Source: Rhizobium oryzicola
Lineage (GTDB): Bacteria > Pseudomonadota > Alphaproteobacteria > Rhizobiales > Rhizobiaceae
Reading direction: 5' to 3'
Assembly (NCBI RefSeq): GCF_030504645.1
Contig: NZ_JAUKWQ010000001.1
Span: 434,001-498,000, forward strand
DNA: 64,000 nucleotides
This document shows positions 34,252 to 42,630 of the stretch, one piece after another. The position numbers were made by a program, and so were the translations under genes. The notes under the pieces are model-generated. The model was given only the letters and a program-made list of their open reading frames with translations. It ran no database searches and had not been told where the DNA came from. Within the stretch, counting starts at the first letter, position 1. The number at the start of each line of letters is the position of its first letter.

Positions 34252-34895
34252 TGGCCAATGCAACGCAACAAAAGACGCCCGTCGGCTTCTGGGCTTCCAC
34301 CTCGGAGCGCCATTCCATTCTGGAGGATATCCAGGGCGTGGTGGCAGGCTCCATGCTGGCGGCGCTCGGCGTGACGCTCTTGGCCTCCGCGCATCTGCTG
34401 ATCGGCGGCACCGCGGGTCTCGGTTTTCTGCTGCGCTACTCAACGGGCCTCAGCTTCGGCGTCGTCTTCTTCCTGTTGAACCTGCCCTTCTATTGGCTGG
34501 CCTACAAGCGGCTGGGTCTCGCCTTCACCATCAAGACATTCTGCGCCGTGGCGCTCACCTCCTTCCTCACGGAAGTCCTGCCGAAGCTGATCCCGATCGG
34601 CGATATCAACCCACTCGTTGCGGCGCTGTTCGGCGGGCTCCTGATCGGCACCGGCATGCTGGCGCTATTTCGCCATCGCGCCAGCCTCGGCGGCTTCGGC
34701 ATTCTCGCGCTCTACCTACAGGACAAGTTCGGCTGGCGCGCCGGCTTCGTCCAACTGGGGCTGGATTTCGTGGTGCTGGCACTATCCTTCTTCGTCGCCA
34801 CGCCCTTTGTGATAGCATGCTCGATCCTTGCGGCGGTGACGTTGAACCTGACGCTGGCCATCAACCACCGCACGGACCGGTATATTGTTCGCTGA
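34251..34895 (+). CDS. YitT family membrane protein (copy 2)
   Basis: A 214-residue paralogue of the previous gene with the same motifs (GGTAGLGFLLRYSTG, LFRHRASLGGFGILALYLQDKFG) and the same five-segment layout. Both start with a short soluble N-terminus (GFWASTSERHSILEDIQG versus GFYSLDPSQHTVLEDSQG). The copies are clearly similar along their length, indicating a tandem duplication. A transport role is possible but unproven. Confidence 0.88.
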   Translation: MANATQQKTPVGFWASTSERHSILEDIQGVVAGSMLAALGVTLLASAHLLIGGTAGLGFLLRYSTGLSFGVVFFLLNLPFYWLAYKRLGLAFTIKTFCAVALTSFLTEVLPKLIPIGDINPLVAALFGGLLIGTGMLALFRHRASLGGFGILALYLQDKFGWRAGFVQLGLDFVVLALSFFVATPFVIACSILAAVTLNLTLAINHRTDRYIVR

Positions 34896-35357
34896 TCACG
34901 CCGCCTTGGCCGGCTTGTCGATCGGATGCTGCGAACGGAAGCCGACGGCCAACCGGTTCCAGATGTTGATCGCACCGATCGCCACCGTGATGTTGACCAG
35001 TTCCTGATCAGTGAAATGGTCTCGCAGCGGCGCGTAGGCGCTGTCCGGAATGCCGGTTTCGGCAATCTTCGTCACCGCATCCACCCATTGGAGCAGCGCC
35101 CGTTCCTTGTCGTCATAGACGGGCGATTCCCACCACACGCTCATTAGGTTGATCCATTGCTCGGACAAGCCGTCATGGCGCGCTTCCTTCACATGCATGT
35201 CCACGCAGAAGGCGCAGCCATTGATGATGGAGGCGCGCAGTTTGATCAGGTGGATGAAACGGCGCTCCAGACCGCAGGACTGCACGAAGTTTTCGAGCGC
35301 CAGGGCAGCCTGATAGGCTTCCGGTGCGGCTTTGAAGAAGTTGAGGCGGGGTTGCAT
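34896..35357 (-). CDS. AhpD-like/carboxymuconolactone decarboxylase family protein
   Basis: A 153-residue protein with the peroxidase-type motif CAFCVDMHVKEARHDG (CxxC near residue 50, with the following His). RLNFFKAAPEAYQAALALENF precedes it. The family reduces hydroperoxides or acts in related redox steps. It follows the Rrf2 regulator gene with a 23-base gap on the same strand, suggesting that the regulator controls it. Its end is adjacent to the YitT stop on the other strand. Confidence 0.9.
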   Translation of the reverse strand: MQPRLNFFKAAPEAYQAALALENFVQSCGLERRFIHLIKLRASIINGCAFCVDMHVKEARHDGLSEQWINLMSVWWESPVYDDKERALLQWVDAVTKIAETGIPDSAYAPLRDHFTDQELVNITVAIGAINIWNRLAVGFRSQHPIDKPAKAA

Positions 35358-35380
35358 GATCTTCTCTCCTTGATGGGCCT

Positions 35381-35887
35381 TCAGCCCTTGCGGCTTGCGG
35401 CGCGTTGATGGCTTTGCAGGAAGAGGCAGCCACGCTCGGCAATGCCTCCATCGTCTTCCGCGGCCAGTCCCTCAAGGATATCGGCCATGGATGTTTTCGC
35501 GAGTTCCGCACGGTAGGCGCGTTCGGCTTTGAGCATCGCGGCATTGATGCCGCAGGGTTTGGTGAAATACCTGCTCGGCAGCGGGTTCGGTCCCCGCTGG
35601 CGGATTTCCGCACAGCGAAAGGCCGGTTGCGGGCCTTCGACGGCCAGCACGATATCGAGAAGGCTGATGTCGGCGGGTTTCCTGGCGAGCCGATAGCCGC
35701 CTTTCGGCCCCGGCACCGTTTCCAACAGGCCGGCACCGGAAAGTGCCTGCAGATGCTTCAGCAGATAGCTCGTTGATACGCCGTGGAATTCCGCCAGCGC
35801 TGCGGCTGACAGCACATCATTGCCGTCAAGTCCGCTCATGAGGCCAACACAGTGGATGGCCTGTTCAACGCCGTCACCCAGTTTCAT
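35381..35887 (-). CDS. Rrf2 family transcriptional regulator
   Basis: A 168-residue protein with the Rrf2 HTH (VLSAAALAEFHGVSTSYLLKHLQAL) and wing (GPKGGYRLARKPADISLLDIV). Two Cys (FRCAEI and KPCGIN) in the C-terminal part might bind an Fe-S cluster, although the canonical three-Cys pattern is not complete here. A palindromic operator lies just before its start, shared with the divergent helicase. It likely regulates itself and the AhpD-like gene. Confidence 0.9.
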   Translation of the reverse strand: MKLGDGVEQAIHCVGLMSGLDGNDVLSAAALAEFHGVSTSYLLKHLQALSGAGLLETVPGPKGGYRLARKPADISLLDIVLAVEGPQPAFRCAEIRQRGPNPLPSRYFTKPCGINAAMLKAERAYRAELAKTSMADILEGLAAEDDGGIAERGCLFLQSHQRAASRKG

Positions 35888-35901
35888 CGCACCATCTCCA
35901 T

Positions 35902-35926
35902 ATCATGGATAAAAAATATCCATGAT
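35902..35926. promoter_or_regulatory. Palindromic operator ATCATGGATA-N5-TATCCATGAT
   Basis: A perfect 10-bp dyad with a five-base spacer of A, in the 34-base gap between the Rrf2 gene (minus) and the helicase (plus). Its right arm contains the ATG at 35922 used as the helicase start. The position and symmetry fit binding by the adjacent Rrf2 regulator. Confidence 0.65.
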
Positions 35927-38522
35927 TCGATTTGCCGTCAAGCCTCTTCAAATTTTCGCGCCTGCCATTACTTTCGACCTCGTGGAAAAGACCCTCGCCG
36001 ACGCCCCGTACAACCTGCCGGATCTGCTGCCTCGCCCCTTCCAGACATGGTTTGCGGAGAAGGGCTGGGCGCCGCGTGCGCACCAGATGGAATTGCTGGC
36101 GCGGGCGACGGCCGGCGAGAACATGCTGCTGATCGCGCCGACCGGTGCCGGCAAGACGCTGGCTGGCTTCCTGCCCTCGCTGACGGATCTGGCGCGGCGC
36201 GGCAAGGTCCCGCCCGGTTCCTCCTTCGTCGGCGTCCATACGCTTTACATCTCGCCGCTGAAGGCGCTGGCCGTCGATATCGAGCGAAACCTGATGAAGC
36301 CGGTGGCGGAAATGGGGCTGCCGGTCTCCATCGAAAACCGCACCGGCGATACGCCGCAATCCAAGCGGCAGCGACAAAAGACCAATCCGCCCGACATCCT
36401 TTTGACCACGCCGGAGCAGCTGGCGCTGCTTCTCGCGAACAAGGAGGCGGAGCGCTTCTTCAAGCATCTGCGTTATGTGGTGCTGGACGAGTTGCATTCG
36501 CTTGTCACCTCCAAGCGCGGCCACCTGCTGTCGCTGGGTCTGGCGCGCCTGAGACGGCATGCGCCGGGTCTGCGCAGCATCGGCCTCTCGGCGACCGTCT
36601 CCGACCCCATGGATCTGCAGCGCTGGCTGGTGCCGCAAAGCGGCCCGGGGCAAGAGGTGCTGCACCCGCAGGAACCTGCGGGCCTTGTGCATGTGAAGGG
36701 CGGTGCGGCACCTGACATCTCCATCATGACGACGGAGGACCGCATCCCCTGGTCTGGTCATGTGGCGACCTATGCCATTCCCGCCGTCTACGAGGAGATC
36801 CGCAAGCACAAGACGACGCTGATCTTCGTCAATACCCGCTTTCAGGCGGAGCTTTTGTTTCAGGAACTCTGGACCATCAATGAGGACAATCTGCCGATTG
36901 CGCTGCATCACGGCTCGCTGGATGCCGGTCAGCGCCGCAAGGTGGAAGCGGCGATGAGCGCCAACAGACTGCGCGCCGTCGTCGCCACCTCGACGCTCGA
37001 TATGGGCCTCGACTGGGGCGATGTGGATCTGGTGGTTCACGTCGGCGCGCCCAAGGGCGCGTCAAGACTGGCGCAACGCATCGGCCGTTCCAACCACCGG
37101 ATGGATGAACCGTCCAAGGCGATCCTCGTACCTGCAAACCGCTTCGAGGTGATGGAGTGCCAGGCGGCACTCGACGCCAACTATCTCGGTGCCCAGGATA
37201 CGCCGCCGGTGGGGGAGGGGGCGCTCGATGTGCTTGCCCAGCATGTGCTGGGCATGGCTTGCGCCGAACCCTTCGATGCGCTGGAACTCTATGATGAGGT
37301 CACCAGTGCCTCGCCCTATGCGGGGCTTAGCTGGGAGATGTTCGAGCGCATTGTAGATTTCGTCGCGACCGGCGGCTATGCGCTGCGCACCTATGAGCGC
37401 TATGCAAAAATCCGCAGGACCAAGGAAGGGCGCTGGCGCGTTTCCAATCCGCAAGTGGCGCAGCAATACCGCATGAACCTCGGCACCATCGTCGAGGCCG
37501 CCGAGCTGAATGTTCGCCTCGTGAAGCGCAACCAGCTTGGGACTGTCGGGCGTGGCGGCATGTCGCTCGGCAAGGTCGAGGAATCCTTTCTGGAACAGCT
37601 GGTGCAGGGTGACACGTTTCTGTTTTCCGGCAAGGTGCTGCGCTTTGAAGGTATTCGCGAGAATGAATGCCTCGTCACCAATGCCTTCTCGCTGGACCCG
37701 AAGATCCCCGCCTATGCCGGCGGCAAGTTTCCGCTCTCCACCTATCTGGCGGACCAGGTGCGCGCCATGCTGGCTGATCCCTCCCGCTGGCATGTTCTGC
37801 CCGATCAGGTGCGCGATTGGCTGGCGATCCAGAAGGAAAAGTCCATGCTGCCGAAGCGGGACGAGTTGCTGATCGAGAGTTTTCCGCGCGGCAACCGCTT
37901 CTTCATGGTCGCCTATTGCTTCGAAGGGCGGCTCGCGCACCAGACGCTCGGCATGCTTCTGACGCGGCGGCTGGAGCGGGCAGGGGCAAGGCCGCTGGGG
38001 TTTGTGGCCAATGATTATGCGCTCGCCATCTGGTCGCTGAATGATATGGGCGCGATGATCGACAGCGGGCGCCTGTCGCTGGGCGACCTCCTCGATGAGG
38101 ATATGCTGGGCGATGATCTCGAAGCCTGGCTCGCCGAAAGCTTCATGCTGAAGCGAACTTTCCGCCAATGCGCCGTCATCTCGGGCCTCATCGAGCGCCG
38201 CCATCCGGGCAAGGAAAAGACCGGTCGGCAGGTGACGGTGTCCACCGACCTGATCTATGACGTGCTGCGCAGCCATGAGCCAGACCATATCCTGCTGGAG
38301 GCCACACGCCGGGATGCGGCATCCGGGCTTTTGGATATTGGCCGGCTTGGCGCTATGCTGGCACGAATCAAGGGCCATGTGATTCACCGCGCGCTAGAAC
38401 ATGTCTCGCCGCTTGCCGTGCCCGTCATGCTGGAAATCGGGCGGGAGCCTGTGGCAGGTGAAGCGCAGGAATTCGTGCTGGCAGAGGCGGCGGAAGAGCT
38501 GATTGCCGAAGCGATGGGGTGA
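35922..38522 (+). CDS. Ligase-associated DEXH-box helicase (Lhr type)
   Basis: An 866-residue SF2 helicase of the DNA-damage-response subgroup. Motif I is APTGAGKTLAG near residue 72, DELHSL is the DExH box, GLSATVSDP is motif III, and IGRSNHR motif VI. A large C-terminal region typical of Lhr proteins follows. Such helicases are usually found with an ATP-dependent ligase, an exonuclease and PdeM; only PdeM lies next door here. The start is uncertain: ATG 35922 lies in the operator, and GTG 35982 is a candidate. Confidence 0.92.
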   Translation: MIRFAVKPLQIFAPAITFDLVEKTLADAPYNLPDLLPRPFQTWFAEKGWAPRAHQMELLARATAGENMLLIAPTGAGKTLAGFLPSLTDLARRGKVPPGSSFVGVHTLYISPLKALAVDIERNLMKPVAEMGLPVSIENRTGDTPQSKRQRQKTNPPDILLTTPEQLALLLANKEAERFFKHLRYVVLDELHSLVTSKRGHLLSLGLARLRRHAPGLRSIGLSATVSDPMDLQRWLVPQSGPGQEVLHPQEPAGLVHVKGGAAPDISIMTTEDRIPWSGHVATYAIPAVYEEIRKHKTTLIFVNTRFQAELLFQELWTINEDNLPIALHHGSLDAGQRRKVEAAMSANRLRAVVATSTLDMGLDWGDVDLVVHVGAPKGASRLAQRIGRSNHRMDEPSKAILVPANRFEVMECQAALDANYLGAQDTPPVGEGALDVLAQHVLGMACAEPFDALELYDEVTSASPYAGLSWEMFERIVDFVATGGYALRTYERYAKIRRTKEGRWRVSNPQVAQQYRMNLGTIVEAAELNVRLVKRNQLGTVGRGGMSLGKVEESFLEQLVQGDTFLFSGKVLRFEGIRENECLVTNAFSLDPKIPAYAGGKFPLSTYLADQVRAMLADPSRWHVLPDQVRDWLAIQKEKSMLPKRDELLIESFPRGNRFFMVAYCFEGRLAHQTLGMLLTRRLERAGARPLGFVANDYALAIWSLNDMGAMIDSGRLSLGDLLDEDMLGDDLEAWLAESFMLKRTFRQCAVISGLIERRHPGKEKTGRQVTVSTDLIYDVLRSHEPDHILLEATRRDAASGLLDIGRLGAMLARIKGHVIHRALEHVSPLAVPVMLEIGREPVAGEAQEFVLAEAAEELIAEAMG

Positions 38523-38583
38523 CGTCATGACGCTCTGCCAAGTCGTGCTGCACCAAATGGCATGAGACAAGACGTAAAAGACA

Positions 38584-39312
38584 ATGATGAACCACAGACT
38601 GGCGCTTGCCGCCGCAGAGACACCCGCTCCCGCCGCAGGCGCAGAGATCACCGTCCACGGCGTGGCGGCGGTGTGCGACCCGCTGGGCGGGCTCTATCTG
38701 CCGGATCTGTCCTGTCTCGTGATTTCCGATCTGCATCTGGAAAAAGGGGCTGCCTTTGCGCGGCGCGGCATGATGCTGCCGCCCTATGATACGTTGGCCA
38801 CCCTCAATCTGCTCGCCGCCGTCATCGCGCGCTATGACCCCAGGACGGTGATTTCGCTGGGCGACAATTTTCATGATCGACGCGGCTCCGCCCTGATGCC
38901 CGACGCCTTCCGCGACATGATCCGCACACTGGCCTTCGGGCGGGACTGGATCTGGATCAACGGCAATCACGATCCGGATGGTACCACGGACCTGCCGGGG
39001 CAGTCGGCGGATGAACTGGTCTATGGCGGGCTGGTCTTCCGGCACGAACCGTCGCTGATTGCCGGACGCGGCGAGGTGGCCGGCCATCTGCACCCTTCGG
39101 CCACCGTCGGGCGGCGCGGCAAATATGTCCGCCGCGCCTGTTTTGCAACTGATGGTGCCCGCCTCGTCATGCCAGCCTTCGGCGTGCTGACCGGCGGGCT
39201 GGACCTGAAGCACAAGGCCATGCATGGCCTGTTCGACCATGCGGCCCTGATTGCCCATCTGCTGGGCCGCGACCGCATCTATTCGGTGCGGTTCAACAGC
39301 CTGATCGGCTGA
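38584..39312 (+). CDS. pdeM: Ligase-associated endonuclease/phosphoesterase PdeM
   Basis: This 242-residue calcineurin-like phosphoesterase has the metal motifs ISDLHLEKG, SLGDNFHD, INGNHD and AGHLHP. It follows the Lhr-type helicase by 61 bases. The two are known partners in the ligase-associated repair cluster, and a joint role in DNA repair is expected. An alternative start is the ATG one codon later. Confidence 0.9.
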   Translation: MMNHRLALAAAETPAPAAGAEITVHGVAAVCDPLGGLYLPDLSCLVISDLHLEKGAAFARRGMMLPPYDTLATLNLLAAVIARYDPRTVISLGDNFHDRRGSALMPDAFRDMIRTLAFGRDWIWINGNHDPDGTTDLPGQSADELVYGGLVFRHEPSLIAGRGEVAGHLHPSATVGRRGKYVRRACFATDGARLVMPAFGVLTGGLDLKHKAMHGLFDHAALIAHLLGRDRIYSVRFNSLIG

Positions 39313-40602
39313 TCAGTTGTACGTGACCGCCGCCACGGCCGTCATGTCCATCTTTGACCTTGCGATGGAAATGAAGGTGTCGAGTGGGCAGGCGCCATCC
39401 ACGGCTTCAGCCTCGCAGCCGGGCACGGTTACAGCAGCCTGCAACGGCGGTGACGCTTCGTTGATCGCGGACGCGTTGCGGATCTGGTCGAGGCTGGGCG
39501 CCACGAAGCCGAGCTTCACATAGACCTTGCCGCTCGCATCATGCAGCCGCTCGAAGGTCAATGCGCCGGTGGGCGGGGTTTCGTCGTCCAGATAGGGCGG
39601 GATCTTCCAATGCAGGCCGAGGATGGCTGCGATCTCGACCTGTTGAGTGTCGCTGCCCATCAGGAGCAGGAATTTTGCGTTCGGCGGCCCGCCCTGGGGC
39701 GCTGCATCCCTGGGACCGGTGCCGAGTGCCAACACCAATTGATTCAGGAAGTTGGAAGCATCGCGCTTGGCAAGATAGGGCACGCGGTTGCCGATATCGT
39801 ATTTGACCTGGCGAAGCTCCGACAGGCGGATGATATCGGTGGCTGTCGATGCTTTCCCGAAGGCCACCTGATCGGCCGGGAAGCCATTGGCATATTGCAG
39901 CAGGAAAACCTGAGCAGCTGTGCCAGCCTCAGCCAGGGGCCCCTTCAGGGAAACGCTGGCGGGTTTGTCCCCCTTGGCTTCCTTCACCTCGATCGACCAT
40001 TCGCGGTTCTGCAGGGAGCAGGCGCTGCCGGGTGCATCGCATCCCAGGATCGCGTCCATCTCCTTCATCAGCGGCTGCACCTTGGCCTTCATGGCGTCAA
40101 AGCTACCGCCAGCCGCTTCCAGGATCGCGGCCTTGGCTTTTGAGGGGTCGATGGCGCCGAGTGCGGTATCGGAGGCCGCATAGAGCGGATCGACCTCCGC
40201 CTTCACGAAACCGACCTTCAGGCCGCAGCCTTCGAACATGGTGGACAGCACCACATTGCCCGTATCGATCGTGCGCTGGACTGGGCCATTGGCCCAGCCG
40301 AACACATCGCCCTTGGCCGGGCAGCCGGAGGCAGCAACGAGGCCCTTGGATCGCAGCATGGAAACCTCCCAACGGGCCAGCTGCGCGGCAGCTTCAGCGC
40401 CATGCGGGGTCAGCTGACCGTCTGCCGTGTCCCATTTCGCCCAGGCCTTGGGCGACATCTTTTCCAGCTCCTTCATGCTGGTCTGTGGCCGCACGCCATG
40501 GCGCATCAGGGCAATGTATTTGTCGCTGGTCAGCGTTTCGGCAGAGCTGGTGCAAGCCATCAGGCAGGCAGCGGCGGTAAGCAGGACGGTTCTTAAATGC
40601 AT
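39313..40602 (-). CDS. Histidine acid phosphatase family, exported
   Basis: A 429-residue protein with signal peptide MHLRTVLLTAAACLMACTSSA. The RHG motif appears as ALMRHGVRPQTS near residue 35, and the second catalytic segment as LLMGSDTQQVEI, where the usual His-Asp of HDTN is Ser-Asp. Family members hydrolyse phosphomonoesters or phytate in the periplasm. The SDT replacement could alter or weaken activity. The ATG at 40602 starts the signal peptide. It is convergent with pdeM and has a divergent-looking neighbourhood with the TIGR02186 gene. Confidence 0.85.
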   Translation of the reverse strand: MHLRTVLLTAAACLMACTSSAETLTSDKYIALMRHGVRPQTSMKELEKMSPKAWAKWDTADGQLTPHGAEAAAQLARWEVSMLRSKGLVAASGCPAKGDVFGWANGPVQRTIDTGNVVLSTMFEGCGLKVGFVKAEVDPLYAASDTALGAIDPSKAKAAILEAAGGSFDAMKAKVQPLMKEMDAILGCDAPGSACSLQNREWSIEVKEAKGDKPASVSLKGPLAEAGTAAQVFLLQYANGFPADQVAFGKASTATDIIRLSELRQVKYDIGNRVPYLAKRDASNFLNQLVLALGTGPRDAAPQGGPPNAKFLLLMGSDTQQVEIAAILGLHWKIPPYLDDETPPTGALTFERLHDASGKVYVKLGFVAPSLDQIRNASAINEASPPLQAAVTVPGCEAEAVDGACPLDTFISIARSKMDMTAVAAVTYN

Positions 40603-40685
40603 GGGGCTGACCCTCAAGGATATGGCAATAAAGCAGGCCTTAGCGGCCATCTGTGCAAACCATGTGACGCCAATATGCCGAGAGG

Positions 40686-41492
40686 TCAGTCCTTGCGGAA
40701 GGCCAGACTGGCACCCCAGCCGGTCACGATCGCAATCAGCACGCAAAGCAGGCCGTAGGCTACTGGCTTCTCATGCGCGGCATCGGTGATGGCCTGCTCC
40801 ACGCCGGTCTTCACCACGCGCAACGGCAGTTCCCGTTGCGCAATCAGATCGCCGCTCTTGAACAGATAGGCATGCACGATGTGGACGCCGTCAGGAATAT
40901 TGGCGGGCAGTTTCAAGGTCGCGCGGAAAAGGCTGGAGCTGACGAAGCGCACGCCGGTCGTGTCGCGCTGGTAAAGCCCGTTGGAGAGTTTCAGCCGCTT
41001 ATAGGCGTTGCGGAAGTCCGAAATCGATCCGGCATTTCCGACATAACCAGTGGGTGACAGCGTCATATGGTCTATCCCGACGCCTGTGCCCATGCGGCTC
41101 AGCGTGGTCAGTCCTTGAATATCCTCGATCTTGCGGGTGCTGGCGATCGAATAGGATTCGGGCACCTGTTCGAAGGTCATCGACTGGGTGTTCATCCAGA
41201 TGCCGAACACGCGCTCCTTGCGGCGCACGGTGGCGTAATCGCGCGGGCCTTCCAGCGCCACCACCACATCATACTGCCCGATAGCGAGAAACAGTTCGTC
41301 CGTATTGGTCAGCGCCCCGAAGATCGTGAGGTCTGCGCCGCGAAAATCCGAAGTGATGGCGATTTCGCTGGTGGAGGTGCCGATCTCCAGACCTTCACGC
41401 ACACTTTGCGCCTGACCGGGCAGCATCTGGGCGGTCGCCGGCAGTGCCATCAGAGTAAAGGCAAGGCTCAGTGCACGGGCAATCCGTCTCAT
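40686..41492 (-). CDS. TIGR02186 family membrane-anchored protein
   Basis: This 268-residue protein has a signal peptide (MRRIARALSLAFTLMALPATAQ), a periplasmic beta-rich domain (EIGTSTSEIAITSDFRGADL, VVALEGPRDYATVRRKERVFG), and a C-terminal transmembrane helix (YGLLCVLIAIVTGWGASLAF). It overlaps the upstream TauE/SafE gene by four bases (ATGA). These two families co-occur in alphaproteobacteria, perhaps as one transport unit for sulfite or other organosulfur anions. Confidence 0.87.
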   Translation of the reverse strand: MRRIARALSLAFTLMALPATAQMLPGQAQSVREGLEIGTSTSEIAITSDFRGADLTIFGALTNTDELFLAIGQYDVVVALEGPRDYATVRRKERVFGIWMNTQSMTFEQVPESYSIASTRKIEDIQGLTTLSRMGTGVGIDHMTLSPTGYVGNAGSISDFRNAYKRLKLSNGLYQRDTTGVRFVSSSLFRATLKLPANIPDGVHIVHAYLFKSGDLIAQRELPLRVVKTGVEQAITDAAHEKPVAYGLLCVLIAIVTGWGASLAFRKD

Positions 41493-42418
41493 CGGCTGGA
41501 CGGGCCTCCAACCGCAATCGAATAGATATCATCGGGTGTTAGCACGAGGTCGAGTGCAAGACGCAAGCCGACCGCCAGAACCAGAAGGCCGAGAAGCGCG
41601 CGCAGCTGTTCGCCGCGCAGTTTCTGGCCCACACGCACGCCGTATTGCGCACCGATCACGCCCGCCACCATCAGGAACGTGGCCAGCACGATATCGACGG
41701 AATAGTTCGTCGCGGCCTGCACCATGGTCGTATAGGCGGTCACGAAGATGATCTGGAACAGCGAGGTTCCAACGACGACATTCGTCGGAATGCGCAGCAG
41801 ATAGATCATGGCCGGCACCATGATGAAGCCGCCGCCCACGCCCATGACTGAGGTGAGGATGCCGATCGCAAAACCCAGGCCCACGACGGGAATGGCGGAG
41901 AGATAGATCTTCGACTTCTTGAACCGCATCTTCAGCGGCAGCCGGTGTACCCAGTTGTGCTGGCCTGGGCGTTTCAGCGGCAGGGCCTCGTTGCGGGCGG
42001 CGCGGCGCATCGCGCGCAGGCTCTCCGCCAGCATCAAGCCGCCGATCGTGCCCAGGAAAACTACGTAGAGAATGGAAATGATCAGATCCAACTGGCCGAT
42101 GCGCCTGAGCCAGGAGAAGATCCAGATGCCGACGCTGGCGCCTGCCAGGCCGCCCATCAGCAGCACGGTGCCAAGCTTCACATCCAGGGTGCCGCGCCGG
42201 AAATGCGTGATGGCACCAGAGACGGAGGAAGCAACCACCTGGTTGGCGCCGGTGGCGACCGCCACGACCGGGGGCACATTATAGAAAATCAGGAGCGGCG
42301 TGATGAGGAAGCCACCGCCCACGCCGAACATGCCGGACAGGAAGCCCACGGCTGCGCCCATGCCGAGAATGATGAAGATGTTCACCGACAGCTCTGCGAT
42401 CGGCAGGTAAACAGTCAC
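41489..42418 (-). CDS. TauE/SafE (TSUP) family sulfite exporter
   Basis: A 309-residue integral membrane protein of the TauE/SafE family, with the repeated motif GFLSGMFGVGGGFLITPLL near the N-terminus and ILTSVMGVGGGFIMVPAMIYLL near residue 190. It is predicted to export sulfite or a related anion. It starts an operon with the TIGR02186 gene. Confidence 0.9.
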   Translation of the reverse strand: MTVYLPIAELSVNIFIILGMGAAVGFLSGMFGVGGGFLITPLLIFYNVPPVVAVATGANQVVASSVSGAITHFRRGTLDVKLGTVLLMGGLAGASVGIWIFSWLRRIGQLDLIISILYVVFLGTIGGLMLAESLRAMRRAARNEALPLKRPGQHNWVHRLPLKMRFKKSKIYLSAIPVVGLGFAIGILTSVMGVGGGFIMVPAMIYLLRIPTNVVVGTSLFQIIFVTAYTTMVQAATNYSVDIVLATFLMVAGVIGAQYGVRVGQKLRGEQLRALLGLLVLAVGLRLALDLVLTPDDIYSIAVGGPSSR

Positions 42419-42630
42419 GGCAGCCCCTCGAATACGACAATGGACACCGCAGCGGCCAGCCGGTGAAGGCCGTCCGTTTCGGCGTCAGGCATTCCTGGTG
42501 CCAAGGCGGATTAAACCCGCGTCCGGCATCATTCGTCATGCGCTGGCCCTGTGGCCAAGTCAATTTCGATGTCGCTTCCGATCCGACTGCCAAGGTCGAA
42601 TTTCGACGCTTGTGGTCGAGAGAGCGCGGT

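Noticed and set aside
35874-37040. 388-codon minus-strand frame over the helicase
   Set aside because: Antisense to the Lhr-type helicase motifs, with no family features.
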